From Psychrobacter glacincola (GTDB lineage: Bacteria; Pseudomonadota; Gammaproteobacteria; Pseudomonadales; Moraxellaceae), in NCBI RefSeq assembly GCF_904846075.1, contig NZ_CAJGZH010000001.1, positions 930,001 through 994,000 of the forward strand: DNA of 64,000 nucleotides. The letters run 5' to 3'. Positions 40,245 to 49,374 of this stretch are shown here, piece by piece; the stretch's first letter is position 1; the number at the start of each line of letters is the position of its first letter. The notes beneath the pieces were generated by a model, which was not told where the DNA came from, ran no database searches, and saw only the letters and a program-made list of their open reading frames with translations. A program made the translations under genes and the position numbers.

Positions 40245-43031
40245 ATGTCGCTATATCAGCTCAAGTCTCAGTTTCAAGATCAGCTGCGTCCAATAAGTGA
40301 TGTGTTGGTCGAGCAAAAGGTGACAGCAAATCAAGTGACGGTGTCGGCCGTATTATTGAGCCTTGGTACGGCCTATATGATTGCCAAACCCGCAACTGAG
40401 CAGCAGGCATTATGGTTGCTGTTACCTTCATCATTGTTTGTGCGTATGGCGCTCAATGCTATCGATGGCATGATGGCGCGTGAGCATGGGCAAGCCTCAA
40501 GGCTTGGGGCAGTGCTTAATGAAGTGGGTGATATCGTAGCTGATACGGCGCTTATCGCAAGTTTAGCTCCGCATATTGCTAATGGTAATTTACAAGCGTC
40601 GACAGTCAATTTACCAAACCGTATATCAATCCATCAGCGTCATATTATCGGTCTGATTGCGCTTAGTATCAGCACTGAGTTACTAGGTATCACTAGTAAT
40701 ACGATGTTAGACATTAGAGCAAACCAAGGGCCTTTAGGCAAAAGCGATCGTGCTTTTTTACTAGGTTTGCTTGGCGCTTTCATGGCGACTAAAATGCCGA
40801 TCATGCTATCGCATATCAAAGCGGGTCCACTATTGATACTGACAGAGGCGCTGCTACTAAAAACCTGCTTGAATCGCCTGCGTTATATGGCAGATTTATA
40901 CTTGATACGTAAACCACCCGCGCTTCGTTCAAATTACTCAGAAACTCTTGAGTTAATACCAGAGTCATCGCATAAATCAGTTTTTCTTCTTGGTTGCCAA
41001 GAGAATGTTGGTCAACCCAATACGCTATTTTTCGATGCTGTTTCATCAAATTATTCTTTATTAAGCTATCCTCTATCAAATTTTTCTTCATTAAATGCCC
41101 CCTTATCAAATTCTGCTATTAAAACTTCCTTTTTGGAGCCTAAGATAATGCCGACCACCCCTCTCAATAATCATGAAAAAGTGGAGCAGGTTAGCGATAC
41201 ACTCAATTTATCGTCTTCCAAATTGATAAGCGGTGAAAATTGCTACAATGCTTACGATGGCACGGCGATTTATTATCGCTATTGGCTGACGATGCCTTTA
41301 GAAGGTATCAAACAAACCAGTCAGCCTCTGCGTCAAGTCATTTTATTACATCGTGGTCACGAGCATTCGGGACGACTAGCAGAACTTGGGCAACAGTTTG
41401 CGGCAGCAGGCTATCAAGTATTTGCTTGGGATGCGCGTGGTAATGGGCGCTCAGGTGGTATCAAGGATCATGCCGAAAGTGTTACCGGGCTTGAGCGCGA
41501 TTTAGATGGTTTTGTGCAATTGGTTATCGGGCAAACGGGCATTGCTATCGAGGATACCTTAATCGTCGCCAGTAGTATTGGTGCAGTACTCGCCGCAGCA
41601 TGGGTACATGATTACGCACCCAACATTCGCGGGATGATATTGGGTACACCAGCGTTGAGTATTCGCTTGTATATGCCATTTGCGATACCATCGCTAAAGG
41701 TAGCTCGCGCGCTTGGACTGATGTCACGCGTGAGCAGTTACGTCAAAGCGCAAGTATTGACTCATGATAAAGACGCACAGCAAGCTTATAATGCCGACCC
41801 GCTGATATCTAATAGCATTTCAACTGATCTGCTTATCGATACTCATGCAGCCGGTCAACGCTTGCTCGATGATGCTAGCGCTATTACTGTACCGACGTTT
41901 ATATTATGTGCAGGTAAAGATTACGTGGTCGATAAACAGGCAGAGCGCGATTTTTATGAGGCGATTAATACGACCAATAAACGCTGGCAATTATATCCAG
42001 ACAGCTATCATGCAATCTTTCATGAGACCAATAAAGCGGATGTCTTCGCCGATTGTATTAATTTCGCTGAGCAAGTATTCAGTAAGGACATTGAAGCGCC
42101 TGATTTGAGCTTGGCGCATATGAATAGTGCCAGTAAAGATAAGGTTGACCGTTTAGCGATTAAACCCTTTAACCCAAGCTTTGCCATTACTCGATTTGCC
42201 ATGCAAAAATTTGGTCATGTCAGCGACGCGATTGCCACAGGACTGGAGCATGGCTTTGATTCGGGGCATTCGCTCGATCACGTTTATTATAATCAACCGA
42301 GTGGGCAGAATAAATTTGGTCAGGCGGTTGATAAGTTTTACTTGAGCAATATTGGTTGGCAAGGAATTCGTATTCGCCGCGAGCATATATTAGAACTCGC
42401 ATGCGAGGCTCTGGCATATATTGAAGACAAAAACCAGAGCAGTACTAAACCATACCAACCAAAACTACTCGATATCGCTAGTGGACATGGCTTTTACGCC
42501 TTTGATTTACTGACAGAGTTTACCAAATTGCACGCTGAGCTACGCGATTATGAGCAGCATAATATCCAAGCGTTACAGGCAAAGGCGGAGCAGTTAGAGA
42601 TTGCTGATCGCGTGATGACTTGTCAAAAAGATGCGTTTGACCCTGCCAGTTATTCTTATTTACAGAAGGGAAGTGACAATACCAAAGGCCTTGATGATAA
42701 AAAATTTGATATCGCTATTGCTTCTGGCGTGTTTGAATTATTTTCTGACAATACACTACCAGCGACGGCATTAGCAGGCATTTATGACAGCTTACAATCG
42801 GATGGTTATTTACTTTATACCAATCAGCCTTGGCATCCTGAGCAGGAGTTTATCAGCAAAACCTTAAACAATCATCGCGGCAGTAGTTGGGTGATGCGCT
42901 GTCGCTCACAAGCGGAAATGGATCAATTGGTTGAGAATGCTGGCTTTAAGAAAGTCGCCATGCGTATCGATCGTTTTGGTATCTTTACCGTGTCATTGGC
43001 AATTAAAATAACCTCAACCAATAATGAATAA
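40245..43031 (+). CDS. Fused CDP-alcohol phosphatidyltransferase / alpha-beta hydrolase / methyltransferase (YnbA-YnbC-like)
   Basis: A 928-residue frame with three domains. Residues about 1-215 are a membrane CDP-alcohol phosphatidyltransferase with DGMMAREHGQASRLG then AVLNEVGDIVAD; this fits DG(x)2AR(x)8G(x)3D(x)3D except that Asn replaces the third Asp, a change I recall also in E. coli YnbA. Residues about 215-325 are a Ser/Asn/Leu-rich linker. Residues about 330-620 are an alpha/beta hydrolase with oxyanion segment LLHRGHEHSGR, nucleophile SSIGA, Asp in CAGKDYVVD and His in SYHAIFH. Residues about 640-928 are a SAM methyltransferase (LDIASGHGFYAF). The last two together resemble YnbC. 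An ATG at 41148 with GGAG 9 bp upstream could start the hydrolase part separately. TTG at 40233 is a less likely start. Confidence 0.82.
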   Translation: MSLYQLKSQFQDQLRPISDVLVEQKVTANQVTVSAVLLSLGTAYMIAKPATEQQALWLLLPSSLFVRMALNAIDGMMAREHGQASRLGAVLNEVGDIVADTALIASLAPHIANGNLQASTVNLPNRISIHQRHIIGLIALSISTELLGITSNTMLDIRANQGPLGKSDRAFLLGLLGAFMATKMPIMLSHIKAGPLLILTEALLLKTCLNRLRYMADLYLIRKPPALRSNYSETLELIPESSHKSVFLLGCQENVGQPNTLFFDAVSSNYSLLSYPLSNFSSLNAPLSNSAIKTSFLEPKIMPTTPLNNHEKVEQVSDTLNLSSSKLISGENCYNAYDGTAIYYRYWLTMPLEGIKQTSQPLRQVILLHRGHEHSGRLAELGQQFAAAGYQVFAWDARGNGRSGGIKDHAESVTGLERDLDGFVQLVIGQTGIAIEDTLIVASSIGAVLAAAWVHDYAPNIRGMILGTPALSIRLYMPFAIPSLKVARALGLMSRVSSYVKAQVLTHDKDAQQAYNADPLISNSISTDLLIDTHAAGQRLLDDASAITVPTFILCAGKDYVVDKQAERDFYEAINTTNKRWQLYPDSYHAIFHETNKADVFADCINFAEQVFSKDIEAPDLSLAHMNSASKDKVDRLAIKPFNPSFAITRFAMQKFGHVSDAIATGLEHGFDSGHSLDHVYYNQPSGQNKFGQAVDKFYLSNIGWQGIRIRREHILELACEALAYIEDKNQSSTKPYQPKLLDIASGHGFYAFDLLTEFTKLHAELRDYEQHNIQALQAKAEQLEIADRVMTCQKDAFDPASYSYLQKGSDNTKGLDDKKFDIAIASGVFELFSDNTLPATALAGIYDSLQSDGYLLYTNQPWHPEQEFISKTLNNHRGSSWVMRCRSQAEMDQLVENAGFKKVAMRIDRFGIFTVSLAIKITSTNNE
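41135..41150 (+). promoter_or_regulatory. Internal ribosome binding site and ATG within the fused gene
   Basis: GGAG at 41135-41138 precedes an in-frame ATG at 41148-41150 with 9-bp spacing, just before the hydrolase domain. A 623-residue hydrolase/methyltransferase could be made independently from here. Confidence 0.5.
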
Positions 43032-44229
43032 TACGCATGCCAAGCCCTATGAGCGTGTGCAAATTTTTTCAGGGGGCGGTTCACGTTTCGCCTATTATCT
43101 GGGCAGCTATGCGGCATTGGTTGCTCATGATTTGAAGCCAGATGTCATCGTCGGCACTTGCGGTGGCAGTCTGTCGGCTTATTTGGTCAATCTAGCGCCT
43201 GATCCTAAGGATTTGCAGGCGCTTATGTGCAGTCGTGAGTTGTATCGTGTCATTACAGCGATCAGACATGTTGCGCCAGACGAAGCCAATAGGCGATTAA
43301 AGATACGTTATATGACGCAGGCGCTTAAACGCTGGCGCTTGTCACGGCAGGTTTCTAACCGCCAAAAACAGCAGCAAGCAGATAGCTACGATCGACTATT
43401 AAGTGAGTTGCAGCATTTAGCGATGTTTCGGATAAATAACGAAGGGCAGTGGCTTGATGAGTTGTCTCATTTTTCTCCCAAGCAGAATAACAATTCGTTT
43501 AATACCGCCGCGCCAGAGATAGCCATTATCGCTAGCCGACTTTATCAATCACCCAATCAAACACTTAATCAAATGCCTACTGCTGATAGTTCTGTTTACG
43601 ATGAGTTTAAGCTGCAAGAGTTGTTATTTGCACCACTGCGTTTGGCAGCATCAGAGCACTTTGATGAAATACTTAACGCGGGTGCGCATACGTTTGCTAA
43701 TGGGCGTATTCATCAGTCAGTAAATGTCGTAAAGCAGTGGGACTTTGGTTCAGCGGTTCGTGCTTCTATGGCAGATATGTATTATCTACCGCCCATGCAT
43801 ATTGCAACGCGCGGCTGGTGCTTAGGCGGGGTGATTAATCTCACGCCGATTGAGCTGGCGTGTCAATTGGGGCAGACGGTATTTGCAGAGACCAAGGCAG
43901 GTTATGATTCATGGCTGGCGGCACCAGCGATTCAGCGCGTTTTTGGTTTTGACCCAAATGAGCGCTTGGCACAAGTGCATGGTTATCAGCCAATGGAAAC
44001 GTCATCACTTATGAAGTCAGAAAGAAATAGCCATCAATTGCACTGGTTGCCCTTTGCAGATAATGGTCAGAAGTTGGCAGGACAGCATGTACAAAAACGT
44101 TTTAATGTTAAGCAAATGACGGTTGAACTCATTCACAGTGACTATGATGGCTTTTTGCAGCAAATGCAGGCGCAATGGCAGTATGGCTATCAGCGTACGG
44201 CTGACTATATACAGCAGCATGAGCTATGA
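43024..44229 (+). CDS. Patatin-like protein lacking the catalytic dyad
   Basis: A 401-residue protein with the patatin fold signs: oxyanion loop FSGGGSRFAYYLGSYAAL, nucleophile-elbow segment DVIVGTCGGSLSAYL and the late segment CLGGVINLTPIELACQLG. In active patatins these carry GxSxG and DG(G/A). Here the Ser is Cys46 (GTCGG) and the Asp is Leu267 (LGG), so a standard Ser-Asp lipase mechanism is not expected. It overlaps the upstream fused gene by 8 bp and the downstream SDR by 4 bp, so all three are translationally coupled. It may be a pseudoenzyme or a lipid-binding partner, or may use Cys. Confidence 0.8.
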   Translation: MNNTHAKPYERVQIFSGGGSRFAYYLGSYAALVAHDLKPDVIVGTCGGSLSAYLVNLAPDPKDLQALMCSRELYRVITAIRHVAPDEANRRLKIRYMTQALKRWRLSRQVSNRQKQQQADSYDRLLSELQHLAMFRINNEGQWLDELSHFSPKQNNNSFNTAAPEIAIIASRLYQSPNQTLNQMPTADSSVYDEFKLQELLFAPLRLAASEHFDEILNAGAHTFANGRIHQSVNVVKQWDFGSAVRASMADMYYLPPMHIATRGWCLGGVINLTPIELACQLGQTVFAETKAGYDSWLAAPAIQRVFGFDPNERLAQVHGYQPMETSSLMKSERNSHQLHWLPFADNGQKLAGQHVQKRFNVKQMTVELIHSDYDGFLQQMQAQWQYGYQRTADYIQQHEL

Positions 44230-45053
44230 ACTCTAAAATGAAAAATATTACACAGTCGACTTCAGCTTATAAGCCATCGCATCTTATCGTTTTTGGCGGT
44301 ACGAGTGGACTTGGCTTGGCGTTGGCGCTGCATCATCAGGCACTTGGCTGGCAAGTGAGCGTGGTTGGTCATAGCGTAGAGAAGATAGCCCATATTAATA
44401 GTCAGCATCCTGACATTGTTACTCACTGCTGTGATTTAACCGATAGCGCGCAAACACAAACGTTGGTAGATAACTTGTCAGATATTAGTTTTCAAAGAGT
44501 AATTTATAGCGCGGGTAGTTACACCAATGAGCGTATTCATCAGCTAAACCAGGCAGACAGCGATAAAATGCTAGCAATTAATCTGCAAGCATTTGAGCAG
44601 GTTTTTAGATGGGCAAGTGAGCAATTAAAACAGCAAAGTTATTCAATGGATTTTAATAAAAGCAACAAACTAAGTCTGATTTGTATCGCTTCTATTGCCG
44701 GTACCATGAATTATCCTTATGCCAGTCTTTACGCCAAAAGCAAACGCGCGATGATTGCGACTGCCAGCGCTTATCGAGCGGCACTTGCGCCGTATCATAT
44801 TCAAGTCAACTGCATCGCCTCAGGTTATATCGATACTCAAGCATTACGCGATTTGAATGACGGCGATGCCAGTCATAAGCCATTCGTCATCAGTACGCAA
44901 ACGGCGGTTGAGAATGTTATGCAAGCGATTGATGGTGATATTGAGCTGGCCATATTTCCACGCTCCATGCGCTATATTACTCGGGCGCTCAATCATTTGC
45001 CTAAGCCTGTGATTAGCTGGATATTACGCAGTAAATTGGATAAAACGACTTGA
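44226..45053 (+). CDS. Short-chain dehydrogenase/reductase
   Basis: A 275-residue classical SDR. The cofactor loop is FGGTSGLGLALAL (TGxxxGxG type), NAG-like region YSAGSYTNE, catalytic Ser in SIAGTMNYP and Tyr-Lys in YAKSK. The first 18 residues are polar; the ATG overlapping the patatin-like stop is used, and Met5 is an alternative. Substrate unknown; context suggests a lipid-linked carbonyl or alcohol. Last gene of the rightward lipid operon; 7 bp separate its stop from that of the convergent CdsA-like gene. Confidence 0.88.
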   Translation: MNSKMKNITQSTSAYKPSHLIVFGGTSGLGLALALHHQALGWQVSVVGHSVEKIAHINSQHPDIVTHCCDLTDSAQTQTLVDNLSDISFQRVIYSAGSYTNERIHQLNQADSDKMLAINLQAFEQVFRWASEQLKQQSYSMDFNKSNKLSLICIASIAGTMNYPYASLYAKSKRAMIATASAYRAALAPYHIQVNCIASGYIDTQALRDLNDGDASHKPFVISTQTAVENVMQAIDGDIELAIFPRSMRYITRALNHLPKPVISWILRSKLDKTT

Positions 45054-45060
45054 TAAAAGG

Positions 45061-45954
45061 TTATCCAAGCAGCCAATAAAACAAGGTAAATAGCGGCACG
45101 CCAATGAGCAAGCTATCTACTCTGTCTAATACGCCGCCATGTCCGGCGAGCATCGTACCCGTGTCTTTCACCCCATGCTGACGTTTAAAGGCGGATTCTA
45201 ATAAATCTCCAGCGATACCACTGACCGCTAAGCCGTAAGCGGCTAATAAGCAAATCCACCAATTAAAAGGCATGAGCCAAATGCCTAATAGCGTTGCCAA
45301 TATCGCCGCTAGCATACTGCCGAAAAGAGCGCCTTCGATACTTTTATTCGGGCTAATGGTTGGGGCAAGACCACGCGTAAACAGCTTGTGACCAAGCAAT
45401 CGTCCACATAAATACTGGGCAATATCATTAAATTGACTGGCGAATAACACAAAAAATAAAACGCCATACTGCTCGCGCTGCCAGATTAATTGTTGTAAGG
45501 CAATGAGACTGACAATCATTGTGATAAAAGCAGAGCTAAAGATTAGGTCTAACAGATTTAGACGCGTATAAGCTTGAGTAGAATGGGAAGAGGTTTGGCT
45601 AAAAGGCAATATCTTGGGTTGTAAACCGCGCGCTTGCAGTTTCTCAATCAGCACAGCTTTGTTGCGCAGACACCATAAGCGTTTAATCTCGTAGCAGCCA
45701 CGCAGACCAATTAAAACGAAAAAGGCGATGAGCAGCCACTGGTAGGGGTAGTTAGGAGGCTGTGAGGGTTGGCTATTATCCGTTACCTTAGCGATAACAT
45801 AACAAAGGCAAAGCGCCGCTAACATGAGCCACCATGAGCGGGCGATTAAATAGATTTTCGGTAAGCGCTGACGTAAGCGAGGTAGGGCAAGTATCGCCCA
45901 AACCGAACTGACGACTAATATTAGAACGATCACAAATAGCGTATCAGCAGCCAT
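45061..45954 (-). CDS. Phosphatidate cytidylyltransferase-like protein (CdsA/YnbB type)
   Basis: Makes CDP-diacylglycerol from CTP and phosphatidic acid. The 297-residue membrane protein has seven or more hydrophobic segments and the full C-terminal CdsA signature, ESAFKRQHGVKDTGTMLAGHG followed by GVLDRVD, quoted in overlapping parts. E. coli has a second CdsA-like gene, ynbB, beside ynbA and ynbC. The neighbouring YnbA/YnbC-like fusion therefore suggests this is the YnbB counterpart, supplying CDP-lipid to the phosphatidyltransferase. Here it faces the operon rather than lying in it. It could instead be the main cdsA; only a genome-wide check can tell. Confidence 0.85.
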   Translation of the reverse strand: MAADTLFVIVLILVVSSVWAILALPRLRQRLPKIYLIARSWWLMLAALCLCYVIAKVTDNSQPSQPPNYPYQWLLIAFFVLIGLRGCYEIKRLWCLRNKAVLIEKLQARGLQPKILPFSQTSSHSTQAYTRLNLLDLIFSSAFITMIVSLIALQQLIWQREQYGVLFFVLFASQFNDIAQYLCGRLLGHKLFTRGLAPTISPNKSIEGALFGSMLAAILATLLGIWLMPFNWWICLLAAYGLAVSGIAGDLLESAFKRQHGVKDTGTMLAGHGGVLDRVDSLLIGVPLFTLFYWLLG

Positions 45955-46031
45955 GTTTTTAGCACTTTGAGGTCAATAGAAAACGGTGGATTACCGTTTT
46001 TCATGGCTAAAGTGGTAGCCTCCAATTGCTG

Positions 46032-47948
46032 TTAGATGTTAGCAACTGTATTTACCACTCTAGCCTCTGTGTCATCGATTATAGGCTGAAGCAGCCAATC
46101 AATGCCACCCTCTCTGCTGCCTGTTTTGTCAGCTTCTCTCAACTTCGATAAGGGCGCAATCACACTGGTCCGAGGTGTGGATGCCAAATGCGGATAGTCT
46201 TGACGATAGTGACCACCGCGACTCTCATAACGCTGATAAGCTGACTGAATAACCAACGTGGCTAATTGTAATTGTCGTGATAATTGAAATAGTGTCAGCT
46301 CATTAGCAGTGATAGTGCCATCTAAAGTACTCATACTGGACTGATTTAACCTGGTTTTTTCAAGCCACTGTTGCCATTGCTGTATCTGTATCAGTATTTG
46401 CTCTAATGATTCGGCAGTTCGAGTGATACCCATATAAGAGGTCATTAAAACTTTTAATTCTGTGACTATTTTGCCAGCATAATCATGGGTAATGATATCA
46501 GTGTCATCACAATGAGATAAATTAAATAGAATGGTAGGAGAAGAAGGAAGCTTAATAGCTTGAATATCTTTAAGCGTTGGTGCTGTCCAAATGGCAGTTG
46601 CTAATAAATCTGAGTGATCATAACTGGTAACGTGATTTAGATTTTCTAATGCTTTTAAATATCGCGGTAAGTCAGCAGCGATATTGCGCCCAACGACTAC
46701 GCATTCTAAAAGTGAATTACTTGCTAAGCGATTCGCACCATGCAAACCTGTATAAGCAACCTCACCAGCAGCATAAAGCCCTGCCACATCGGTTACACCA
46801 TTGGCACACGTTACCACACCGCCACAACTGTAATGAGCGGTAGGGGCAACGGGGATAGGTTGTTTCGTGATATCAATACCAAGCTCTAATAGCGTTTTAT
46901 AAATCTGCGGAAAATGCTCCCGTAAAAATTGCTCTGGCAAATGACTGACATCTAAATGTACGTAGCCAAGTCCGTTATTACTGATCTGCTCAGCGATGGC
47001 GCGAGCGACGATATCGCGTGGTGCCAATTCTGCCCGCTCATCAATTTCCAGCATAAAGCGCGCATCGGTTTGTGGACAGGTCAGCCGCCCACCTTCGCCG
47101 CGTAGTGCTTCCGATATCAAAAAGCTGCTGTCTGCTACTGCTAAGCCCGTCGGATGAAATTGGATAAATTCTAAATTTGCTAAGCGGCAGCCTGCTTGCC
47201 ATGCCATCATCACACCATCGCCGACACAGACGTTGGGTGCACTGGCACGCTTAAATAATTGACCCATGCCACCACTAGCCAGTACGACTGCGCGACTAAA
47301 AAAAGTCAGTTGTCGTTGATTATTATGATCAAAAACTTGCGCCCCTTGGCATTGCTTATTTGGATTGGTACTGTCTGTTAAAAGGCTCAGCGCTTCATGA
47401 TAAGGCAAAATAGCGATATTGGCAGCGTTTTGCGCCTTTATAGTCAAGGCTTCCATAATGTGTCGACCAGTCGCATCATCCGCATGTGCGACCCGCCTGC
47501 AACCATGCCCGCCTTCTTTGGTTAAATGTAAGTCGGCAGTTTGTAGTTCAGTCTGTAGTTTGGTGACAGGTTCAGCATTATCTTCTTGCGGTATCTGCGT
47601 AAAAGGCACACCTTGCTCACACAGCCATTGCACTGCCTGCTGTCCAGTACTTAAAATGCTAGTGGTATTATTGGCATCGCATAACCCTGCGCCAGCGATT
47701 AGGGTATCAGTGATATGGTCAGCGACAGAGTCCTCTTTATCCAAGCTTGCCGCGATGCCACCTTGGGCATAATGACTGGAGCAGACTTCCAAGGCGGCTT
47801 TGCTCAATACAGTAATATTCAGCGATTTTGGTAATGCTAGAGCTGTGCTTAAGCCTGCTAATCCCGCGCCAATGATAAGTACGTCAGTTTGCACCATAGC
47901 AGCAGGGCTATCGAGACCTAATGATTCCGCTGTCAATGCCGCGCTCAT
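46032..47948 (-). CDS. nadB: L-aspartate oxidase
   Basis: FAD enzyme oxidising L-aspartate to iminoaspartate, the first step of de novo NAD synthesis. The protein has the FAD motif VLIIGAGLAGLSTALAL, the active-site segments SHYAQGGIAA and HVADDATG-like HADDATGRHIMEAL, EFIQFHPTG, and GLYAAGEVAYTGLHGANRLA (20 residues). The frame is open to 47999, but the ATG at 47948 lies 1 bp after the nadA stop and has a GGGGC box, so 638 residues are preferred. That is about 100 longer than E. coli NadB (540). Two polar insertions (about 130-150 and 480-500) account for part of the excess. Confidence 0.95.
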   Translation of the reverse strand: MSAALTAESLGLDSPAAMVQTDVLIIGAGLAGLSTALALPKSLNITVLSKAALEVCSSHYAQGGIAASLDKEDSVADHITDTLIAGAGLCDANNTTSILSTGQQAVQWLCEQGVPFTQIPQEDNAEPVTKLQTELQTADLHLTKEGGHGCRRVAHADDATGRHIMEALTIKAQNAANIAILPYHEALSLLTDSTNPNKQCQGAQVFDHNNQRQLTFFSRAVVLASGGMGQLFKRASAPNVCVGDGVMMAWQAGCRLANLEFIQFHPTGLAVADSSFLISEALRGEGGRLTCPQTDARFMLEIDERAELAPRDIVARAIAEQISNNGLGYVHLDVSHLPEQFLREHFPQIYKTLLELGIDITKQPIPVAPTAHYSCGGVVTCANGVTDVAGLYAAGEVAYTGLHGANRLASNSLLECVVVGRNIAADLPRYLKALENLNHVTSYDHSDLLATAIWTAPTLKDIQAIKLPSSPTILFNLSHCDDTDIITHDYAGKIVTELKVLMTSYMGITRTAESLEQILIQIQQWQQWLEKTRLNQSSMSTLDGTITANELTLFQLSRQLQLATLVIQSAYQRYESRGGHYRQDYPHLASTPRTSVIAPLSKLREADKTGSREGGIDWLLQPIIDDTEARVVNTVANI

Positions 47949-47949
47949 A

Positions 47950-49089
47950 TTAGGCAGCCCCGACATTGGCGAATAGCTCGCGGTCTTTGACAATATCACC
48001 GCTCGATGTCACACGTTGCTTTTGCGCTTCGGCAAAATCAAGCATACGTTGCAAAGGCTTTTTAGCCGCGACTGCCAGCTCAGGCGTCATCAAAACTTCA
48101 CCGCTGCGCTGCGTCAAGCACTGTTCAATACCTTTTAGACCATTCATTGCCATCCATGGGCAAAAGGCGCAACTCTTACAACTGGCGCTTTCACCTGCAG
48201 TAGGTGCAGCCAAAAACCGCTTGGTTGGTGAGCGTTTTTGCATTTCGTGCAAAATACCCAAATCGGTGGCGACGATAAAGGTATCGGCATCCATCTCATA
48301 AGTCGATTGCAACAGCTTACTGGTCGAGCCGACCACATCGGCGAGCGCCACCACGCTATCAGGGGATTCAGGATGCACCAATACTTTGGCGTTTGGATGC
48401 TCCTCTTTTAATTGCATCAGCTCGGTCGCTTTAAACTCATTATGTACGAGGCACGAGCCTTGCCAAAGCAGCATATCTGCGCCAGTCTCAGCAGCAATAT
48501 ATTTACCTAAATGGCGATCAGGCCCCCAAATAATTTTTTCACCATTCGCATGTAAATGGCGAATGATATCGATGCCAACCGATGACGTCACCACCCAGTC
48601 GGCACGGGCTTTCACAGCGGCGCTGGTATTGGCGTAAACGACAATTGTACGCTCAGGGTGAGCATCACAAAATGCGGAAAACTCGTCAGCAGGGCAGCCC
48701 AAATCCAGCGAACACTCGGCTTCTAGGTCTGGCATCAGTACTGTTTTTTCCATACTTAAGATTTTCGCCGACTCACCCATAAAGCGGACGCCAGCGACCA
48801 CTAAGGTCTGGGCGCTATGCGCTTGCCCAAAGCGTGCCATCTCCAGCGAATCACCCACACAGCCGCCCGTTGCCAATGCCAAATCCTGAATAAAGGGGTC
48901 GACATAATAATGGGCGACCAATACTGCATTATGCGCTTTTAATAGCTGTTTAATGTTTTCCTCGACTGTGAGACGTTCAGCACGCGGCAAGTCTGCTGGC
49001 ATTTTAGCTTTGGCATATTCGATATTCATTTGTGTTGCAATGCGATTGTCATTACTCATGATGGGCGCGTCGTAAGGATAAGTTTTCAT
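47950..49089 (-). CDS. nadA: Quinolinate synthase
   Basis: Condenses iminoaspartate with dihydroxyacetone phosphate to quinolinate, using a [4Fe-4S] cluster. Cluster Cys candidates are in [20 protein letters not shown] and [14 protein letters not shown]. Other signatures are [23 protein letters not shown] and [10 protein letters not shown]. From the ATG at 49089 (AAGG about 10 bp upstream) it has 379 residues; the TTG at 49119 is less likely. First gene of the nadA-nadB operon, divergent from nrtR, with an NrtR-type palindrome 87 bp upstream. Confidence 0.95.
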   Translation of the reverse strand: MKTYPYDAPIMSNDNRIATQMNIEYAKAKMPADLPRAERLTVEENIKQLLKAHNAVLVAHYYVDPFIQDLALATGGCVGDSLEMARFGQAHSAQTLVVAGVRFMGESAKILSMEKTVLMPDLEAECSLDLGCPADEFSAFCDAHPERTIVVYANTSAAVKARADWVVTSSVGIDIIRHLHANGEKIIWGPDRHLGKYIAAETGADMLLWQGSCLVHNEFKATELMQLKEEHPNAKVLVHPESPDSVVALADVVGSTSKLLQSTYEMDADTFIVATDLGILHEMQKRSPTKRFLAAPTAGESASCKSCAFCPWMAMNGLKGIEQCLTQRSGEVLMTPELAVAAKKPLQRMLDFAEAQKQRVTSSGDIVKDRELFANVGAA

Positions 49090-49175
49090 AGATGCAAACC
49101 TTTTAGGCAGTAACGACAAGCAATATGCCGCTAAAAATAAGTCAATTAATATCGCTGGCTAGTCAGATGTTTTAA

Positions 49176-49196
49176 TTATGCTCATTTTGAGCATAA
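49176..49196. promoter_or_regulatory. Probable NrtR operator between nadA and nrtR
   Basis: Perfect palindrome TTATGCTCA-TTT-TGAGCATAA. Read rightward, it overlaps a TTGAGC -35 (49187-49192), with TATACA 18 bp on (49211-49216), a plausible nrtR promoter. A near-identical site lies before nadC. Confidence 0.8.
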
Positions 49197-49374
49197 ACAC
49201 AAGTATTTTTTATACATTTATGATTTGTACATTTATGATTTATAAAGACTCATTTTATATAATTACAACCACGAACTATGATAATCGTTGATTCAAGCTA
49301 TACTGAGCAAATGGTCAACAGCTTAGCAGTTGAGCTTTATTTAATAATTAAAATAAAAGGTAATCACTAAAGTC

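Noticed and set aside
40816..41109. 97-residue minus-strand frame over the linker of the fused gene
   Set aside because: It exists because the linker is low-complexity; its product is a repetitive Leu/Lys/Asn pattern with no ribosome binding site seen.
40245..43031. Loss of phosphatidyltransferase activity because Asn replaces one Asp of the motif
   Set aside because: The same Asn is present in E. coli YnbA as I recall it, so it looks like a subfamily trait rather than decay.
47419..47772. 117-residue plus-strand frame inside nadB
   Set aside because: Cys/Ala/Ser-rich shadow opposite the FAD domain of nadB.
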